The notes under the pieces are model-generated. The model was not told the origin of the DNA, made no database searches, and was given only the letters and a program-made list of their open reading frames with translations. From Paraglomus occultum (lineage: Eukaryota > Glomeromycota > Glomeromycetes > Paraglomerales > Paraglomeraceae): DNA of 49,738 bases. Position numbers and translations under genes: made by a program. Position 1 is the first letter of the stretch. Every line of letters starts with the position of its first letter. The DNA lies in the NCBI GenBank assembly GCA_910592205.1, contig CAJVPJ010000066.1, positions 1 through 49,738 on the forward strand. The letters are read 5' to 3'. Below are positions 24,723 to 37,471 of this stretch, in pieces.

Positions 24723-27700
24723 TTAGAAAAGGAATTTAGAAAAAAGGGTATGAATAAAGTTGAGGGTAAAGCGTATAGTTTTGTCTTGTGTTGTATTTGA
24801 GATAGGGTTTGTGCGACTAATGGGGGGTAGATAAGCCACGAATTCTCATCAGGGTGGTTGTCTATTCCCGAATAAGTTAACTTGACTCATACCAGGTCTC
24901 ACTGAATGTGCTTACACCGAAAGAATGAGAAATGCACACGTTACATCTGTGATAACATTGGATGGGGTTTAAAAGAGCACATCGTTATCGATGAAACCAA
25001 GCCCAAAACCCAAATATTATTATTATTCTTCTTTGCAGACTTAATAATTGTGTCATTAGACACACTACCGGCAAGAGAACTTTTTGATTACCTGTGTGAC
25101 AATGATAGAATGTGCAACGGTAACCTTGAATTACGAAGTAGGTAATAAAACCATTCATCGCCTGACGATCGTCAACAAAACTTCACTCACGGGCCGCACT
25201 AAACGTGTAATTGACACCCCAAATAGGCAGGCAGGTTTAATTATCGCGAAACCTGTAAGTCCTAGTAGGCGAACTCGATTGGCGTAACTTTCTGAAAACG
25301 AATGGCTTCTTTCAACACAAACTAATATTTACCATTCGTCTTTATGCTATTATATCGTTCGTGACTTGATAACTGTGCAGTATTTCCCATACGACATTAA
25401 GAATGCGGCATACCAACGGTTGAACACAGGCAATCATGACTGTGAAATACTGTAAATCTTACACAATGCCTCCCGCTAATATTAATCAGGACCGATAATC
25501 TTTGGCTTCGTATTCGTGTGAGTCCATATTTTAATTTCGACAATTTATACATGGCCAAATATGTCCCTGAAATTTAACCCTAAATATCAGTAATAATAAT
25601 GCAAGTCCAAAAACAGAAACTCTGTGTAATTGTGAGACTTTGATTATGTTGTCCAACAGACAAACACATTTGTGATGTGTCATGAGTAATAAATCGGCCT
25701 CTTTACCGTCTAAAATTTTTTATCTCAAAGCCTAAAAAAGAAGGACAACTCCTTCAGCCCAAATACTGAGTGGAGCGAAAATAGTTGCTAGCGACTAGCA
25801 AGCTTGTAAGCTCTTCCCATGAAAATTCGACATTAAATAAAGGTCTCGCCCACTTGGCCAATATATCACTAATATTATTAAACGTGTTTCTCAAATGTTA
25901 GTAACGATAACAATATAATAGAGCACCAACTATTTCAGTGGTGTGTTGGAAAGTGACTATGATGTGCATTACCGCGAGAATCAGCCACATAACCACTTTT
26001 CCAAACGTTCCGAGATTACCATCGATTACTAAATGACACTTCGGTATTTCTCAGCAATGTCTAAAGGTTAAACTTTCAATTTAATTAATTCTATTCTCCT
26101 GATTCTTGATCGTCGTATATCTTATTACTAATGCAGTAATGCATATTGGACATATCTCCCAAAAAATCAATTTACATGAAGAAACTTTATAAAACCAATT
26201 TCAATTAGTCCCCCCCCACTTGCACGTTGGGTAATAGAACATTAATCGTAGCATCAGTTTCTTTATTATTTTGCATATTTAATTTTATTTCAAATAGTTA
26301 GAAATTTATCTTTATTCCCTTTGAGAATAGCCCGAATTTTATTACCTACCTAAACTTTTATCTTTTTTGATTTCAACTTTGCCGACAAGATAAAATTGAA
26401 TACTATCGCTGAAATACAACCACACACGCAAGACTTTTCGACCACCCCACGTAATCCTGAAATTGTCAAAGCTCAAATGGTTGCTAATGGTGCTTTTACT
26501 GAATTTAATTTGTTAAAAACTAGAAAAGCGAATGTTTCTGAAATTACCAAAGAAATGAGTACCTTTATAAAAATATTCGCCCATTTGTAAAGGATGAATT
26601 CAAAGACATTACTTGTCCAAAACCGACATAATATATTAAAATATAATTTATATTGCAATTATAATAATGATATAACTGTCTCATGTCAACTCCCCAAGAA
26701 TATGAAAACCCTCATTGACTAAATAATTGGTTAAGAATAAAAACCAAACAAGAGACAAAAAGATTTAACTGGGGGTTAAAGAAAACATTAAAACCCTTTG
26801 TTTTTTATTCAACAAGTGGTAATAATATAAACTAATTCTTAAAATAAATGATAGCAGAAAACTCACCTGATAATTTTCAACAAAGACATATGGAACACGG
26901 AAAAAAGAAATTAGTTCAAGTTAGTCAACATTGCAAATAATACGTATTAATATATTAATGGATGATAATGAAATCAATAGTAAAGCCCGGCCAACATTAT
27001 ATTATTATTATACTTGCTGCATTATATACGTGGATGCTGGATAAATAAAGAATAAACCTGACATTTCTATGCTCTAATCTGTACTTTATGTGATAAAATT
27101 CCAGCTATGCTTCCAATACCACACACTGATTAAATGCCCACCTTCATCTAAAAAGATGGTTTGCCGACAGATGACAAGAGGTGAAAAGGAATGCAAGAGG
27201 AGAAAGAAGTATTAGTTGTAGACAGATCTTGCTTATTGCCTTTCAAACGCAAATAACCCAACCTTTGCTACGACTCTGCTCTATATTGTCAATTTATGAG
27301 AAGTAAAGAGCATGGTATCTTCATACCATGTGATTGAAGCAAAAGATAGATCGGCGGTTGCGTTTTTGATAGGTCGGCAAGTACCTTTTTACTGATACCT
27401 GAGGTTTATCCGTTGCGTATTAGCTAATTAATCCATGATGTCAGACGAATAAGAGTAATCTTTGATATTCCAAGATCTCTCCCATCCTCTTTCTATGACT
27501 AGACATAACGTTTTCTCAAGACCGTATTCCCATTGAAGTGCGTCGCGCCATTTGAAATGTAACCCGAGCATATTTAACAATAATTTATTCATTAACTAAT
27601 GAGCGATAATAAATATATCATAAATGTATATACTGTAACATTAGTTATACTGAAATTTCTCTACTAACATTAAATACTGAAAATTACTATTCTGAAGCCA

Positions 27701-28220
27701 CGTCACTAACACTTTTCTGCGAGATTCTTCAATCTTTTCAGCAGAATATGATAATTCCTGGACTCTAAATCGGTATTGAAGTCTCGGCGGCTGTATAATA
27801 TGTGGCTTCCTTAACGCGACGTAATTTAATAAATCCCTCACGGATTAGGGCGTTAACATATACGGCTTTGGGACTTCAAACGTGCGTTTCTCAAAGAGCG
27901 TCGAGCGCGTGCGGAATAACGAGCATTTTAACGAAAATAAGAATACGTTTCTGACGTAGTGATGAACCAATATCAAAACTTTGAATGACAGAGTACGCCC
28001 AAACGCCGTTCTTTGTATGACGAGGAAGAAATTATTCCTGCCATTTCCTTGTCTCGATGGTTGGTTAATACGTATATGTAATGATCCATTTGTTAGAATA
28101 TATCACCCAAATATTTGCCTAATGCCATTTATTTGAAATTGTATAATATTATAAAAGGTTTAACGTATACCCGTGCTGGTAACACATCCGATTTTCCTTA
28201 CCAATTTCCGTTATTATAAC
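24723..28220. other. Long AT-rich stretch with fragments, no intact gene recognised
   Basis: About 3.5 kb between two minus-strand transporter genes. It contains possible exon-like ORFs at 24906-25145 and 25084-25287 (the latter with a protein-like basic C-terminus SPSRRTRLA), a broken ORF at 26396-26635, and a minus-strand 66-codon ORF at 27641-27841 that starts at GTG. None matches a family I know. No RNA genes were seen. Confidence 0.45.
26396..26635 (+). pseudogene. Possible degenerate ORF with a frame change
   Basis: A 64-codon frame reads NTIAEIQPHTQDFSTTPRN and later ANVSEITKEMSTFIKIFAHL before TAA. In another frame, overlapping its end, the sequence continues RPFVKDEFKDITCPKPT before TAA. 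The two parts look like one protein interrupted by a shift near 26575. Family unknown; a mobile-element gene fragment is one possibility. No start codon is apparent at the first frame's beginning. Confidence 0.3.
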
Positions 28221-30596
28221 TCATAGCATGATGGTGCGTAGTCCATGAAATTCTCCTATGCGATAAGGGAAGTTTTCTCCAGGGCAAGAAATGAACATTA
28301 GAGATTTAGGTATATCCAGCTGTGATGATATTGCGTCGACTGTTTCTGGGTTGAATGGACATTGGATAAACATCTAGAAGCAGCAACATTAATAACTTAA
28401 TATTAGTAAAATGTAATTATAATGGTGAGCAAATATGACAACAAAACTTAATTTAGTCCGCTCAATACCAAGTCAATTTGGATTTTTGGATACAGCTAAA
28501 AAAAATATTGAAACGACGTTAGTTTAATATTCATTTTGAAATACATCGAGGCATTCGATTTACCTCATCGAGTATTCGATGATTGGATTCCAATCGTGGA
28601 GGTATCTGTCACGGGAAAGTAAAAATTTTAAATAAAATTCCTTTTATAATTCTACAGTCATCTTTCATTTACCTCATCAATATTGGAATACAAGTGTATA
28701 AACTTGACGGTGCCTACGATAGAGCAAACTGTCAACATGACATTACTGTTAGATGTCTACACAGTAACATAGATACCTACCGGTTAATTCATTGTTCTTG
28801 ATGTACAATATGACTATATGTGGTATATAAGCCGGTAAGTACTCTGTTGTTATTTATTACTCTATTACAAATCGCGTAGAAATACCTTTATTCAAAATGT
28901 GAATATCGTCCGTATTAGTGAAAAATATGACGGGTTGCTGCTTGATGCTTTTTATCATCCGTATTATAATATCACCAATTTTATATTTATGAAGAACTAC
29001 GATTTTGTCCAAGTAGAAAAAGGTTGTCTGTGAAAACAAATAATACCGAGTAAGTATAATATCGACGACTTTTAACAAATAAGGCCAAGTGATAATAAGT
29101 GACCGCCAACTTGACATTCAGTTATTGTACTGTTCAGTCTCCCTTTTAATTGGCAGCACGCACACCTTTAATATCCATATTCGATTCAGCATAATCATCA
29201 TTACTCCATATATGGCAGCAAAGTATATGAAGAAATATTTTGCTAAACTCGGATCGATTACGATGTTCCCAAGTAATGTAATAAATAAAGAAGCAAATCC
29301 AAACATCGTTACTCCGGTCGAGACCTTTATCGGACGATATAATCGATGTCTCTTATACTTTAATAGTATGTTGCCAATAGCAAACATACACAACACGCTC
29401 AGGAATGACACTGCAAACACTCCGGCTAACGAAGTGACATCACCATCAAGAACCGCATATAAGACAACACAGCATACAAGAAACCCAAGTATGATAAAAT
29501 GCTTGGTTCCGGTAATTGAATTACGTATAAGGAAGAATTGAGGTAATATCTGATCTGAAGCCATACGTTCAACGAGGCCGTTGACACCAATAATACCCGT
29601 GAGTACACCCGCGCCTAATACGATAGCTGCATCCACAGTGACTAATATCCTTAGCCAAGAGCCTGCTGCATATTCGCCCAAAACAGATATGATGTCTTCA
29701 GGATGCTCATTAATTACCCCCAATGGCATTATAGCGAGAGTTATCAGTGTTAGAGGTGCGTTGATCAGAGACACGTTCACCCACATATTACGCATGGTTT
29801 TCGGAAATACGCCTGGTTTCTGATCTTCGATATAGTCACTTGAATGCTCATATCCAGTAATACCAAGTAGTCCAATGCATACGCCATAAAAGATTTCCGA
29901 AGCGACATTCTCGGATGGATTTTCATTCCAATTAGCAGATAATACGCCATTCCCAATGCTAATCCACCTTACTACCCCGGCAACCATTAGAATGCTCAAC
30001 ACACAGTTATGAAACAGAAAAATTGCCAAAGCAACGGTCGCAGAGTCCCTTATTCCCAGTAATACTATCCCGGCAAATACACACAGTACGCCAATAGTCA
30101 TCCAGAATATCACAGTCTTCCCTAGATTCAGATAACTCCCCGCATATGCAGTGGCAGTAGCCGCGCTTACGACCGCCGTGGCTATGTAGTCCAATATCGA
30201 CACGGCAGCAGCAATGGCAGCAAACCACTTTGGAGCGGTGTTTAACAGACAGTTGTATGCTCCCCCGTTCAGTGGGAGTGTCGTGCCGACTTCGTTGAGG
30301 ATGTTTTTAAATGGATATATAATAAGGGAGACTATGAGAAGTGATATCGGTGCGTATTTACCAGAAGTCGCTATCACAACTGCTATTGTATAGAAAACTG
30401 ATGCTATAAGATCGTTTCCTGATATGCTGGTTGCTCGCCATTGGCCGAGAAGAGTCCCAGATGATGAACGGTCTGATTTAGAAGGAGAATGGAGTTCGAG
30501 AAAGGATGTTGAGCCCCAGCTGAAAAAAAAAAGGCAAGTGAAGTAGAGTGAGACATACATATATTTCAAAAATTGCGATGGATAAAAATTATGCAT
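28221..30596 (-). CDS. APC-family amino acid permease with soluble C-terminal domain
   Basis: Membrane transporter of the amino acid/polyamine/organocation superfamily. Seven exons on the minus strand: 30596-29166, 29027-28886, 28813-28781, 28713-28673, 28605-28564, 28495-28469 and 28373-28221 (622 residues as drawn). The transmembrane part has about 12 segments with ISGNDLIASVFYTIAVV, GTTLPLNGGAYNCLLNT, LGITGYEHSSDYIEDQKPGV and GIIGVNGLVERMASDQILPQ. The cytosolic tail of about 130 residues (from FFYLDKIVV) has VIFFTNTDDIHILNKVILYI, then FIHLYSNIDEIPPRLESNHR, LYPKIQIDLMFI and PFNPETVDAISSQL, ending RTIML. The start is uncertain: a polypyrimidine-CAG at about 30517-30526 just before WGSTSFLEL looks like an acceptor, so the true N-terminus may be on an unseen upstream exon. 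Substrate unknown. Confidence 0.9.
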
Positions 30597-30919
30597 GTTT
30601 ATATATTGCGGGCGCTAGGAAGTGCTCTCTCTATCAATTGAACAAGGAATCAATCGAGAGTTTGCATTCCTATCATGTCTTCCCATACCCAGCAAACTCC
30701 CACGCATTGCTTAAGTTAGGTGTACGAGATGGTACTGAACTTGTTTTCAACATGTCATCCGATTTGAGCGTCGATGCTCCAAGTGTAGGCTCCAAATATC
30801 GTTGCCGATGTTCCGTTTGTGGAGATGAATTATCGACACTCAAATCTGTCATTTCAACTGTAAGTGAAAGTATGGATGTAATCAAGAGCGTAATGAGTGC
30901 AATTAGTCAGTTGAAGTAA
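30578..30919 (+). CDS. Small hypothetical protein, 113 residues
   Basis: ATG at 30578, TAA at 30917-30919. It begins MDKNYACLYIAGARKCSLYQ and has KYRCRCSVCGDELSTLKSV near the C-terminal third, where the cysteines (CRCSVC) could bind a metal. The tail after this is amphipathic, possibly a short coiled coil. It has no recognised family. It overlaps the 5' end of the divergent permease ORF by 19 bases, and lies where an upstream permease exon would have to be skipped over. It is the most protein-like frame on either strand there. Confidence 0.45.
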   Translation: MDKNYACLYIAGARKCSLYQLNKESIESLHSYHVFPYPANSHALLKLGVRDGTELVFNMSSDLSVDAPSVGSKYRCRCSVCGDELSTLKSVISTVSESMDVIKSVMSAISQLK

Positions 30920-31359
30920 TATAATAAACGTTAGAATATATTTTTCTTGCCAAGTGTGAAGATAAGCTTATAGACCATTTCTCATACTCTACTCTCTACA
31001 TACCAGTATTGCTGGCTTTGTACGATAATTGAGCGAGTGTAGAGAAGTTATCATTGTTTCTTTGCGGTGCAAATGTGATCGTATATTCTGCTGGCTCATC
31101 CGTCTGCACTACGGATTTTTCGGACATATTGGCAACGAATATTCATTCCAGTTTGACATATGTTTTTATTTAGTTGCGTTACACATGTTGACAAAATCTA
31201 GTATAACAAACAGAAATGATAATATAACACTTGCAAAATTTTGACGAGAGTTCAGGAATACAAGACTTGCCTACCGATTCTGCCTAATCCATCCTACGTA
31301 GACGAATTTCCCTTCACAGAAATTGATTCATACATACAATATACTGTAGGCCTGTAGAT

Positions 31360-31516
31360 GAGCTAATCACGTAATAGTAATGACAGTAGACAAATGAAAT
31401 CAGTATGATATTGTTGTTTCCAATGTTCTGTAGACGTCCCATAATGAATTAATCACGTAATAATAATGACAGTAGACAAAGAAAGATATTGTTACTTTCG
31501 AACATTCTATATGGCG
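31360..31516. repeat. Diverged tandem direct duplication, 86-base period
   Basis: Two copies share AATCACGTAATA, AATGACAGTAGACAAA, GATATTGTT and the motif ending in CATTCT/ATGTTCT. AATCACGTAA begins at 31365 and 31451, giving the 86-base offset. Confidence 0.7.
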
Positions 31517-32806
31517 CATTCAGAAACCGGCGGCCTTGATTTGACCTTGCATTGTCCACAATAATTAGTAAAATTCTCTACTGAGAAAGTTGCAGAGAAG
31601 ACAAAGTGAACTTGTGACGTCGTTATAAAATTTACGATCACTACCATTATTGTCGCTTCATCTATGGACCAACACGCTTTTGGCGCATAATAATCAGCAC
31701 ATAACATTTGTAGCACTTGACTCGTAACTTGCGATTTGTCTTAATTTATGCGCGTACTATTATTGATATCTATGGACTACAAATCCACTAATTTTCGACA
31801 CTTTTAAAGATTCCCTGTTACTGTCAGCTGAAAAGTACATCAGGCTTGCTTACTTGCATAGTAAATACGAACAATATTGTTTTTCGAAAAAGGACTTTCC
31901 TATGTTTATTAATAAGTAAATTTCAAAGAATGGACATTTTTGGTAAGGAAAAGCACTTCAATTGTCACATTTTTTAACCGAATAAGCTACATAATTTATG
32001 TAATAATATGTGTTGACCCATTCTCAGAACCCAACAACATTATCATTATTTTGATCCTTATTCATAACATCTACGATTGAACGTCAAAGATCCTTTTCCT
32101 TTAGGGAGAAGTCTGATTTGGCTTATTCTACGAATCTTCTTCGTCTTCTTTCTTTCCTTTTCTAATGCATATATTTGATTTTAAAAAATTTTATATTAAG
32201 AATATCTGCAGGAATGGTTTATAAACAACCAAACCGTTCGTTACTAGAGAAGATCTTAAATAAACTATTGGTCAATGGTGAAGAATTGATTGAGAGCCAC
32301 TCCTGAATAATATTTGGAACACGAGGTCTCTTTTCTTGGCAAGGAATTTGGATGTAAATATGCCAAAGGTTAAATATTTTGAATTGATTCATTCAAGCAT
32401 TCAATCGCATCAGTAGCCGACTAGTTTGTTTACAGATCCGGATTATTTTTAGCTCTCGAGTAATACTTTGATAATGGGTGGTGTGTTTACGCAAGGCAAC
32501 AAAAATGCGTCCAGCAAAGTGTGTCACATGGGCTGCAGGGCGGTGTGCTAATTATAATCTTTTAATTCTAAAAGTAATTGATAATCAGGTATTTTTCCCG
32601 TGCATCCGTCGCTTCCGCCGCATTATTCCGTGTCTGCCGCTTTTACCGGTAAATCTTTGTTTAGAATCAGCGACAAAAAGTGTAAAATTTGAATAGAATA
32701 GTATTGTTATTACAGCGCCACCTTTCAAGCCTATCACGGATAAATTAGAAGTAATCGTAATTGGCCAGAAATATTTTTTGACGCATGAGATGATCTTTTA
32801 GATCTT

Positions 32807-32813
32807 CCAATCA
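32807..32813 (+). promoter_or_regulatory. CCAAT box upstream of aconitase
   Basis: CCAATCA lies 64 bases before the aconitase ATG, followed by an AT-rich TATATAT stretch. Mitochondrial tricarboxylic acid cycle genes are classic HAP-complex targets. Its use is inferred. Confidence 0.45.
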
Positions 32814-32876
32814 TATTATATATGCAAAATTAACATAATTAAACATCAGAGGAAAAAAAACCAAGTTACGCTCGAA

Positions 32877-35693
32877 ATGTTTTCCAGACAACTAGCGAGG
32901 GCTATCAAGGTACTTTACGATTCATGCGTTGTCCAAAAGAGACATTCGATCCATACCGTCATTAATTGAACGTAAATTAATGATTTACTACCTATTGTTT
33001 TATACCAAAAGCCCGTAACGTTGCCCTTCAATAGGGCACCAGCTCGCTTTTATGCAATCGTTACAAGCGATGTCAATGGAAAAAAGGTACCCATATCCAA
33101 TTTCGAGCGAGACAGAAGTATTAATTACAAGAAACTTGAAGACAACTTGGCGGTAATTAAAAAACGGTAAGCAAATGAATGAAATAAAAGTGTGTGAACA
33201 TGGACGCCAACGGAAAGGATGCTTTACAAAATCTGGAGAGTCCGAATCAATTAGCTCGTAAAATATGTCAAGTTGCCAACTTTAAGATTCCCACTTATCC
33301 ATCTTCTCATTCTTTATTTTTTCCAATGAAAAAAGCCTCAAACGCCCACTTACTCTCTCAGAAAAGATAGTATACGGTCACTTGGATGATCCCGTAAATC
33401 AAGACATAGTTCGTGGCACCTCTTATCTTCGCTTGCGACCTGATCGTGTCGCATTGCAAGATGCTACGGCTCAGATGGCACTTCTGCAGTTTATTTCTGC
33501 TGGACTTTCGTCTGTGGCTGTTCCGACAACCGTTCACTGTGATCACTTGATAGAAGCTCAGATTGGAGGAGAGCAAGATCTTACACGTGCCAAGGAATTG
33601 AATCAAGAAGTGTATAATTTTCTTGCCAGTGCTTCAGCAAAGTACAACATTGGATTCTGGAAGCCTGGAAGCGGAATCATTCACCAGATTATTTTGGAGA
33701 ATTATGCATTCCCTGGGGGTTTGATGATTGGAACTGACTCGCATACTCCGAATGCCGGTGGATTGGGAATGGTCGCTGTTGGTGTTGGGGGAGCAGACGC
33801 AGTGGACGTGATGGCTGATATTCCTTGGGAATTGAAATGTCCAAAAGTTGTTGGAGTCAAGCTAACTGGAAACATTCAGGGTTGGACTGCGCCAAAAGGT
33901 ATGGTATAAGAACAACTGACGGTAGGGCAATCAGAGAAGGTATAAATCTGGTCGTTGTGACCAACTAGTTCAAACATAATTTGTTTTATTTCTACAGATG
34001 TGATTCTTAAAGTAGCTGGTATTCTGACCGTCAAGGGCGGCACGGGGGCAATCGTTGAGTACTTTGGTCCGGGTGTTGAATCTCTTTCTTGCACTGGCAT
34101 GGCCACAATCTGTAACATGGGCGCGGAGATTGGTGCAACCACATCATTATTCCCATTTAACCGACGTATGAGTGACTACCTCAATGCTACTCGTCGTGGC
34201 GAAATCGCCAAAGCATCTGAAGCCTTTGCTCATAATCTTCGTGCTGATGAGGGTGCAGAGTATGATCATATCATTGAGATCAATCTGTCGGAACTTGAAC
34301 CGCACATTAATGGGCCGTTTACCCCTGATCTTGCTACGCCATTGAGTAAATTCAAAACTGCAGTCGTCGAGAATAAATGGCCAGCAGAGTTGAAAGTCGG
34401 TTTGATTGGTTCATGCACTAATTCGTCTTATGAGGATATGAGTCGTGCTGCGTCGGTAGCCAAACAGGCAATTGAGCATGGCATCAAAACTAAATCATTG
34501 TTTACTGTTACACCTGGGTCTGAACAAATACGGGCAACTATTTCTCGTGATGGACAGGAAAAAGTTTTGAAAGATGCTGGTGGTATTGTTCTTGCAAATG
34601 CTTGCGGACCATGCATTGGACAATGGGATCGCAAAGACGTTAAGAAAGGAGAAAAGAATTCGATTATCACTTCGTACAATCGTAATTTCACTGGACGTAA
34701 TGACGCTAACCCAGCCACTCACGCTTTTGTCGCCTCTCCTGAAATTGTGACTGCAATGGCATTTGCCGGTGATCTCCGTTTTAATCCTATAACAGATACA
34801 CTTAAGGATTCTAATGGCAAACCCTTCAAATTTAGTGATCCAAGTGGGTTTGAACTTCCACCTAAAGGGTATGATCCTGGTCAGGATACTTATCAAGCTC
34901 CGCCAGAGAGTAGAACGTCTGTACAGATTGCGGTTGCTCCAGATAGCCAGAGGTTGCAGTTGCTTACACCTTTTCCAAAGTGGGATGGTAAAGATGCGGA
35001 AAATTTACCTATTCTGATTAAAGTGAAAGGAAAATGCACTACTGACCACATATCGATGGCTGGGCCATGGCTTAAGTACAGAGGTCATCTGGACAATATC
35101 TCAAATAACATGTTGATTGGTGCTGTTAACGCTGAGAATAATGCCGTAAACTCTGTTAAGAATGTTCTAACCGGAAAGTATGAATCCGTACCCGATGTTG
35201 CTCGTCAGTACAAGGCGAAAGGTAAGGCGTGGCCACGAGTTTTTAATCGATTGTTTGTTTAATTATCATTCTGAATGGATACGGTGATATATAATTTTTG
35301 CTATTAGGTAAGAATTGGGTAGTAATTGGAGATGAGAATTATGGTGAAGGATCCTCTCGAGAACATGCAGCGCTTGAAGTACGTCACTTGGGAGGCACTG
35401 CCGTCATTGTCAAATCGTTTGCACGTATCCACGAGACTAATCTCAAGAAACAAGGCGTTCTTCCTCTCACGTTTGCTGACCCGTCTGATTACGACAAAAT
35501 TGACCCTTCCGATACCGTCTCAATCATTGGTCTAACAACCATTGCACCCGGCACACCACTTACACTTCGAGTACATAAAGCCAATGGGTCTACTGTTGAT
35601 ATTACCGTTAACCACACTTTCAACGAGAATCAGATTGAATGGTTTAAAGCTGGCAGTGCGTTGAACAGAATGGCAGAGAAGGCCAAAGCATAA
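32877..35693 (+). CDS. aco1: Mitochondrial aconitate hydratase (aconitase)
   Basis: Converts citrate to isocitrate in the mitochondrial matrix, using a [4Fe-4S] cluster. Five exons: 32877-32909, 33012-33166, 33336-33898, 33998-35221 and 35308-35693, giving 786 residues, a normal length. The N-terminus ([17 protein letters not shown]) is a plausible matrix presequence and mature sequence begins near [10 protein letters not shown]. Cluster ligands are visible: C390 in [10 protein letters not shown], and C453 and C456 in [11 protein letters not shown]. The core also has [16 protein letters not shown] and the C-terminal swivel domain [17 protein letters not shown]. No truncation or change of ligands. 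A CCAAT box lies upstream. Confidence 0.97.
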
Positions 35694-36057
35694 TGATCAC
35701 GGAAATTTTGGTTTGAGACGTTTACAAAATAGTTTTGTTTTGTGCACCGGGATAAAATAAAAAAAATATTTATGACATTGGGCATTCGTTTCTAGTCTCT
35801 CTGTTCTGTATTGCAATTATGTATATTTCTTTATTGCAGATATGGAATATGCAAAAATAAAATAAGTATTATTTAATATTCATTTTGGGGTTGGAAAATA
35901 GCACATCCGTTGAATTACATATCTTTCCAAAATTTGCGAACGTTGCTACCTACTGTATCTATGTACAATTATTATACAGTATATCATGAACCGTTAAAAT
36001 TAGATATAAAAGAATAGACTTATAGGAAACATCTTTTTGGATTTTCTTTCTCAAAAA
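35694..36057. other. Convergent spacer between aconitase and WC-2
   Basis: About 360 bases, AT-rich, with AATAAA-like motifs near 35754 and 35859 that may serve polyadenylation of aconitase. No gene seen. Confidence 0.5.
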
Positions 36058-37471
36058 TCAAACATCACTTCCAAGCGAACCACTAGTGGTATTCGTACTT
36101 GCTTGCCGTTTGGTCTTCTTGGCCCAACGAAGACCACATGCATTGCATAACCTACATAAAAAATATGTAAATTAGATCGGATTGTAGTGAGACGCTGCAA
36201 ACGGTACAGCCCTTGTTATAATTTTCTGTCGTGCAAATGTCCGTACGGTAAAACATACAAGCATTACTTACGTCTTTGGTCCCTGTGGTCCTTTTCGCCA
36301 TTCCGGCGATTCGACAGTGCCACAGTCGGTACACACATATTCCTCTTCTTCAACCTTTGGCTTTTTCTAATAATAATCAACACACGCATTTTATTTGGAC
36401 ATTGCGTTTCGTCTCCTTTTTCTACTCCAGTTATAACAAAACGATCCAATCTGTCAATAACAAACAACGCAGACTTACTTTTCTCCTCGATCTCGATGGC
36501 GACACACTCTGCTGATCCGAACTCCCCAAAATAGCACCAGCCAGTCTACCATCCATACTAGATAATAAATTCTCCTCTCTATTAGCCGTAATCAAACCAG
36601 ATGCTGCATCTAGATCCATTAAAGTTTCATTAATCAAATTAGGACTGGCTGATCCCCGTGAAATGCCTATAGCGCGCTCACCCTCCTGTAAACCAGTCAG
36701 CATTTCTAATGGATTACCACTAGCACTGTTTATTATATCCAGCACGCTTTTTGTGTCACTCGAAACTCCTTCGTTCTGGAGGTCTGCTGGAACTTCTGGA
36801 GGACCCATAAGCTCGCGGAGCTGTCGCTTGAGATTCTCATTCTCTATTTTAAGTTCGAGAAAGGAATCAAGCATTGCTGTAGTCTTTGAGGGGTAGGATC
36901 TCCCTATAGCAAAGAAGCATTTGCAAGTGCTAGTACCAGTGGGTCCTTCACTAAACAATGGACGCGCATTAACTTCGAGAATAATAAATTTATCATCCTT
37001 TTTGCGGAACCTATAATGAACCGTAAAACTGCTCTTTTGTTGTATACCCATGTTAAAGTCGCGCAAGAACGTATCAATGTCGTCAACATGAATAAAGTCG
37101 GCAATGTTGCGATTTACTAGTTCTTCCGGTGAATAACCGACTAGTTCGGTTGACGAAGGCGAACAATACATTAATTTACCGGTTGGCGAGATTACATGCA
37201 AGAAATCTTTGAGTTCTTCAATAATGCGCTGTGACCAGTTTTTTCGTTTGGTAAATTCTGTGGTGGTACTCGCACTGGTACTTGCACTGCTACTGCTACC
37301 TAATAACGGGACTCCGACGGCTGATTGTAAAGCCAAAGAGTCACCGTGCCTACCACTCAAAGAAGCAACGCTCGACGGGCTCAGAGCAAAGGTTTCTCCT
37401 AGGGCCTTATGTTCCATTAGCAGACGTTCAAGGTCAGTAGCCTCGGAATTGTTCATATCGAAATTGTCCAT
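36058..37471 (-). CDS. wc-2: White collar 2-like PAS and GATA zinc-finger regulator
   Basis: Transcription factor of the fungal blue-light pathway, which acts with WC-1 in the nucleus. Three exons on the minus strand: 37471-36479, 36366-36272 and 36151-36058 (393 residues). A Ser/Thr-rich N-terminal region (including an STSASTTT run) precedes a PAS domain at about residues 80-185 ([38 protein letters not shown]). A short coiled-coil-like stretch follows ([16 protein letters not shown]). The GATA finger is [19 protein letters not shown] to [11 protein letters not shown], with cysteines at 343, 346, 365 and 368 (CX2CX18CX2C, the WC-type spacing). There is no LOV cysteine motif, so this is the WC-2 partner and not the photoreceptor WC-1. 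All finger ligands are intact. Confidence 0.93.

Larger units (their letters stand above)
30920..32876. other. Intergenic stretch, no gene recognised
   Basis: About 2 kb of AT-rich spacer. It holds a diverged tandem duplication (31360-31516), one GACCCATTCT core shared with the palindrome at 19597 (near 32014), and the aconitase promoter with a CCAAT box. Short ORFs such as 31507-31716 (minus) and 32478-32696 (plus) have no features. Confidence 0.5.

Noticed and set aside
29089-29541. 150-codon plus-strand ORF
   Set aside because: Lies antisense to the amino acid permease exon, which has clear transporter motifs.
34428-34896. Minus-strand ORFs of 96 and 133 codons
   Set aside because: Antisense shadows of aconitase exon 4.
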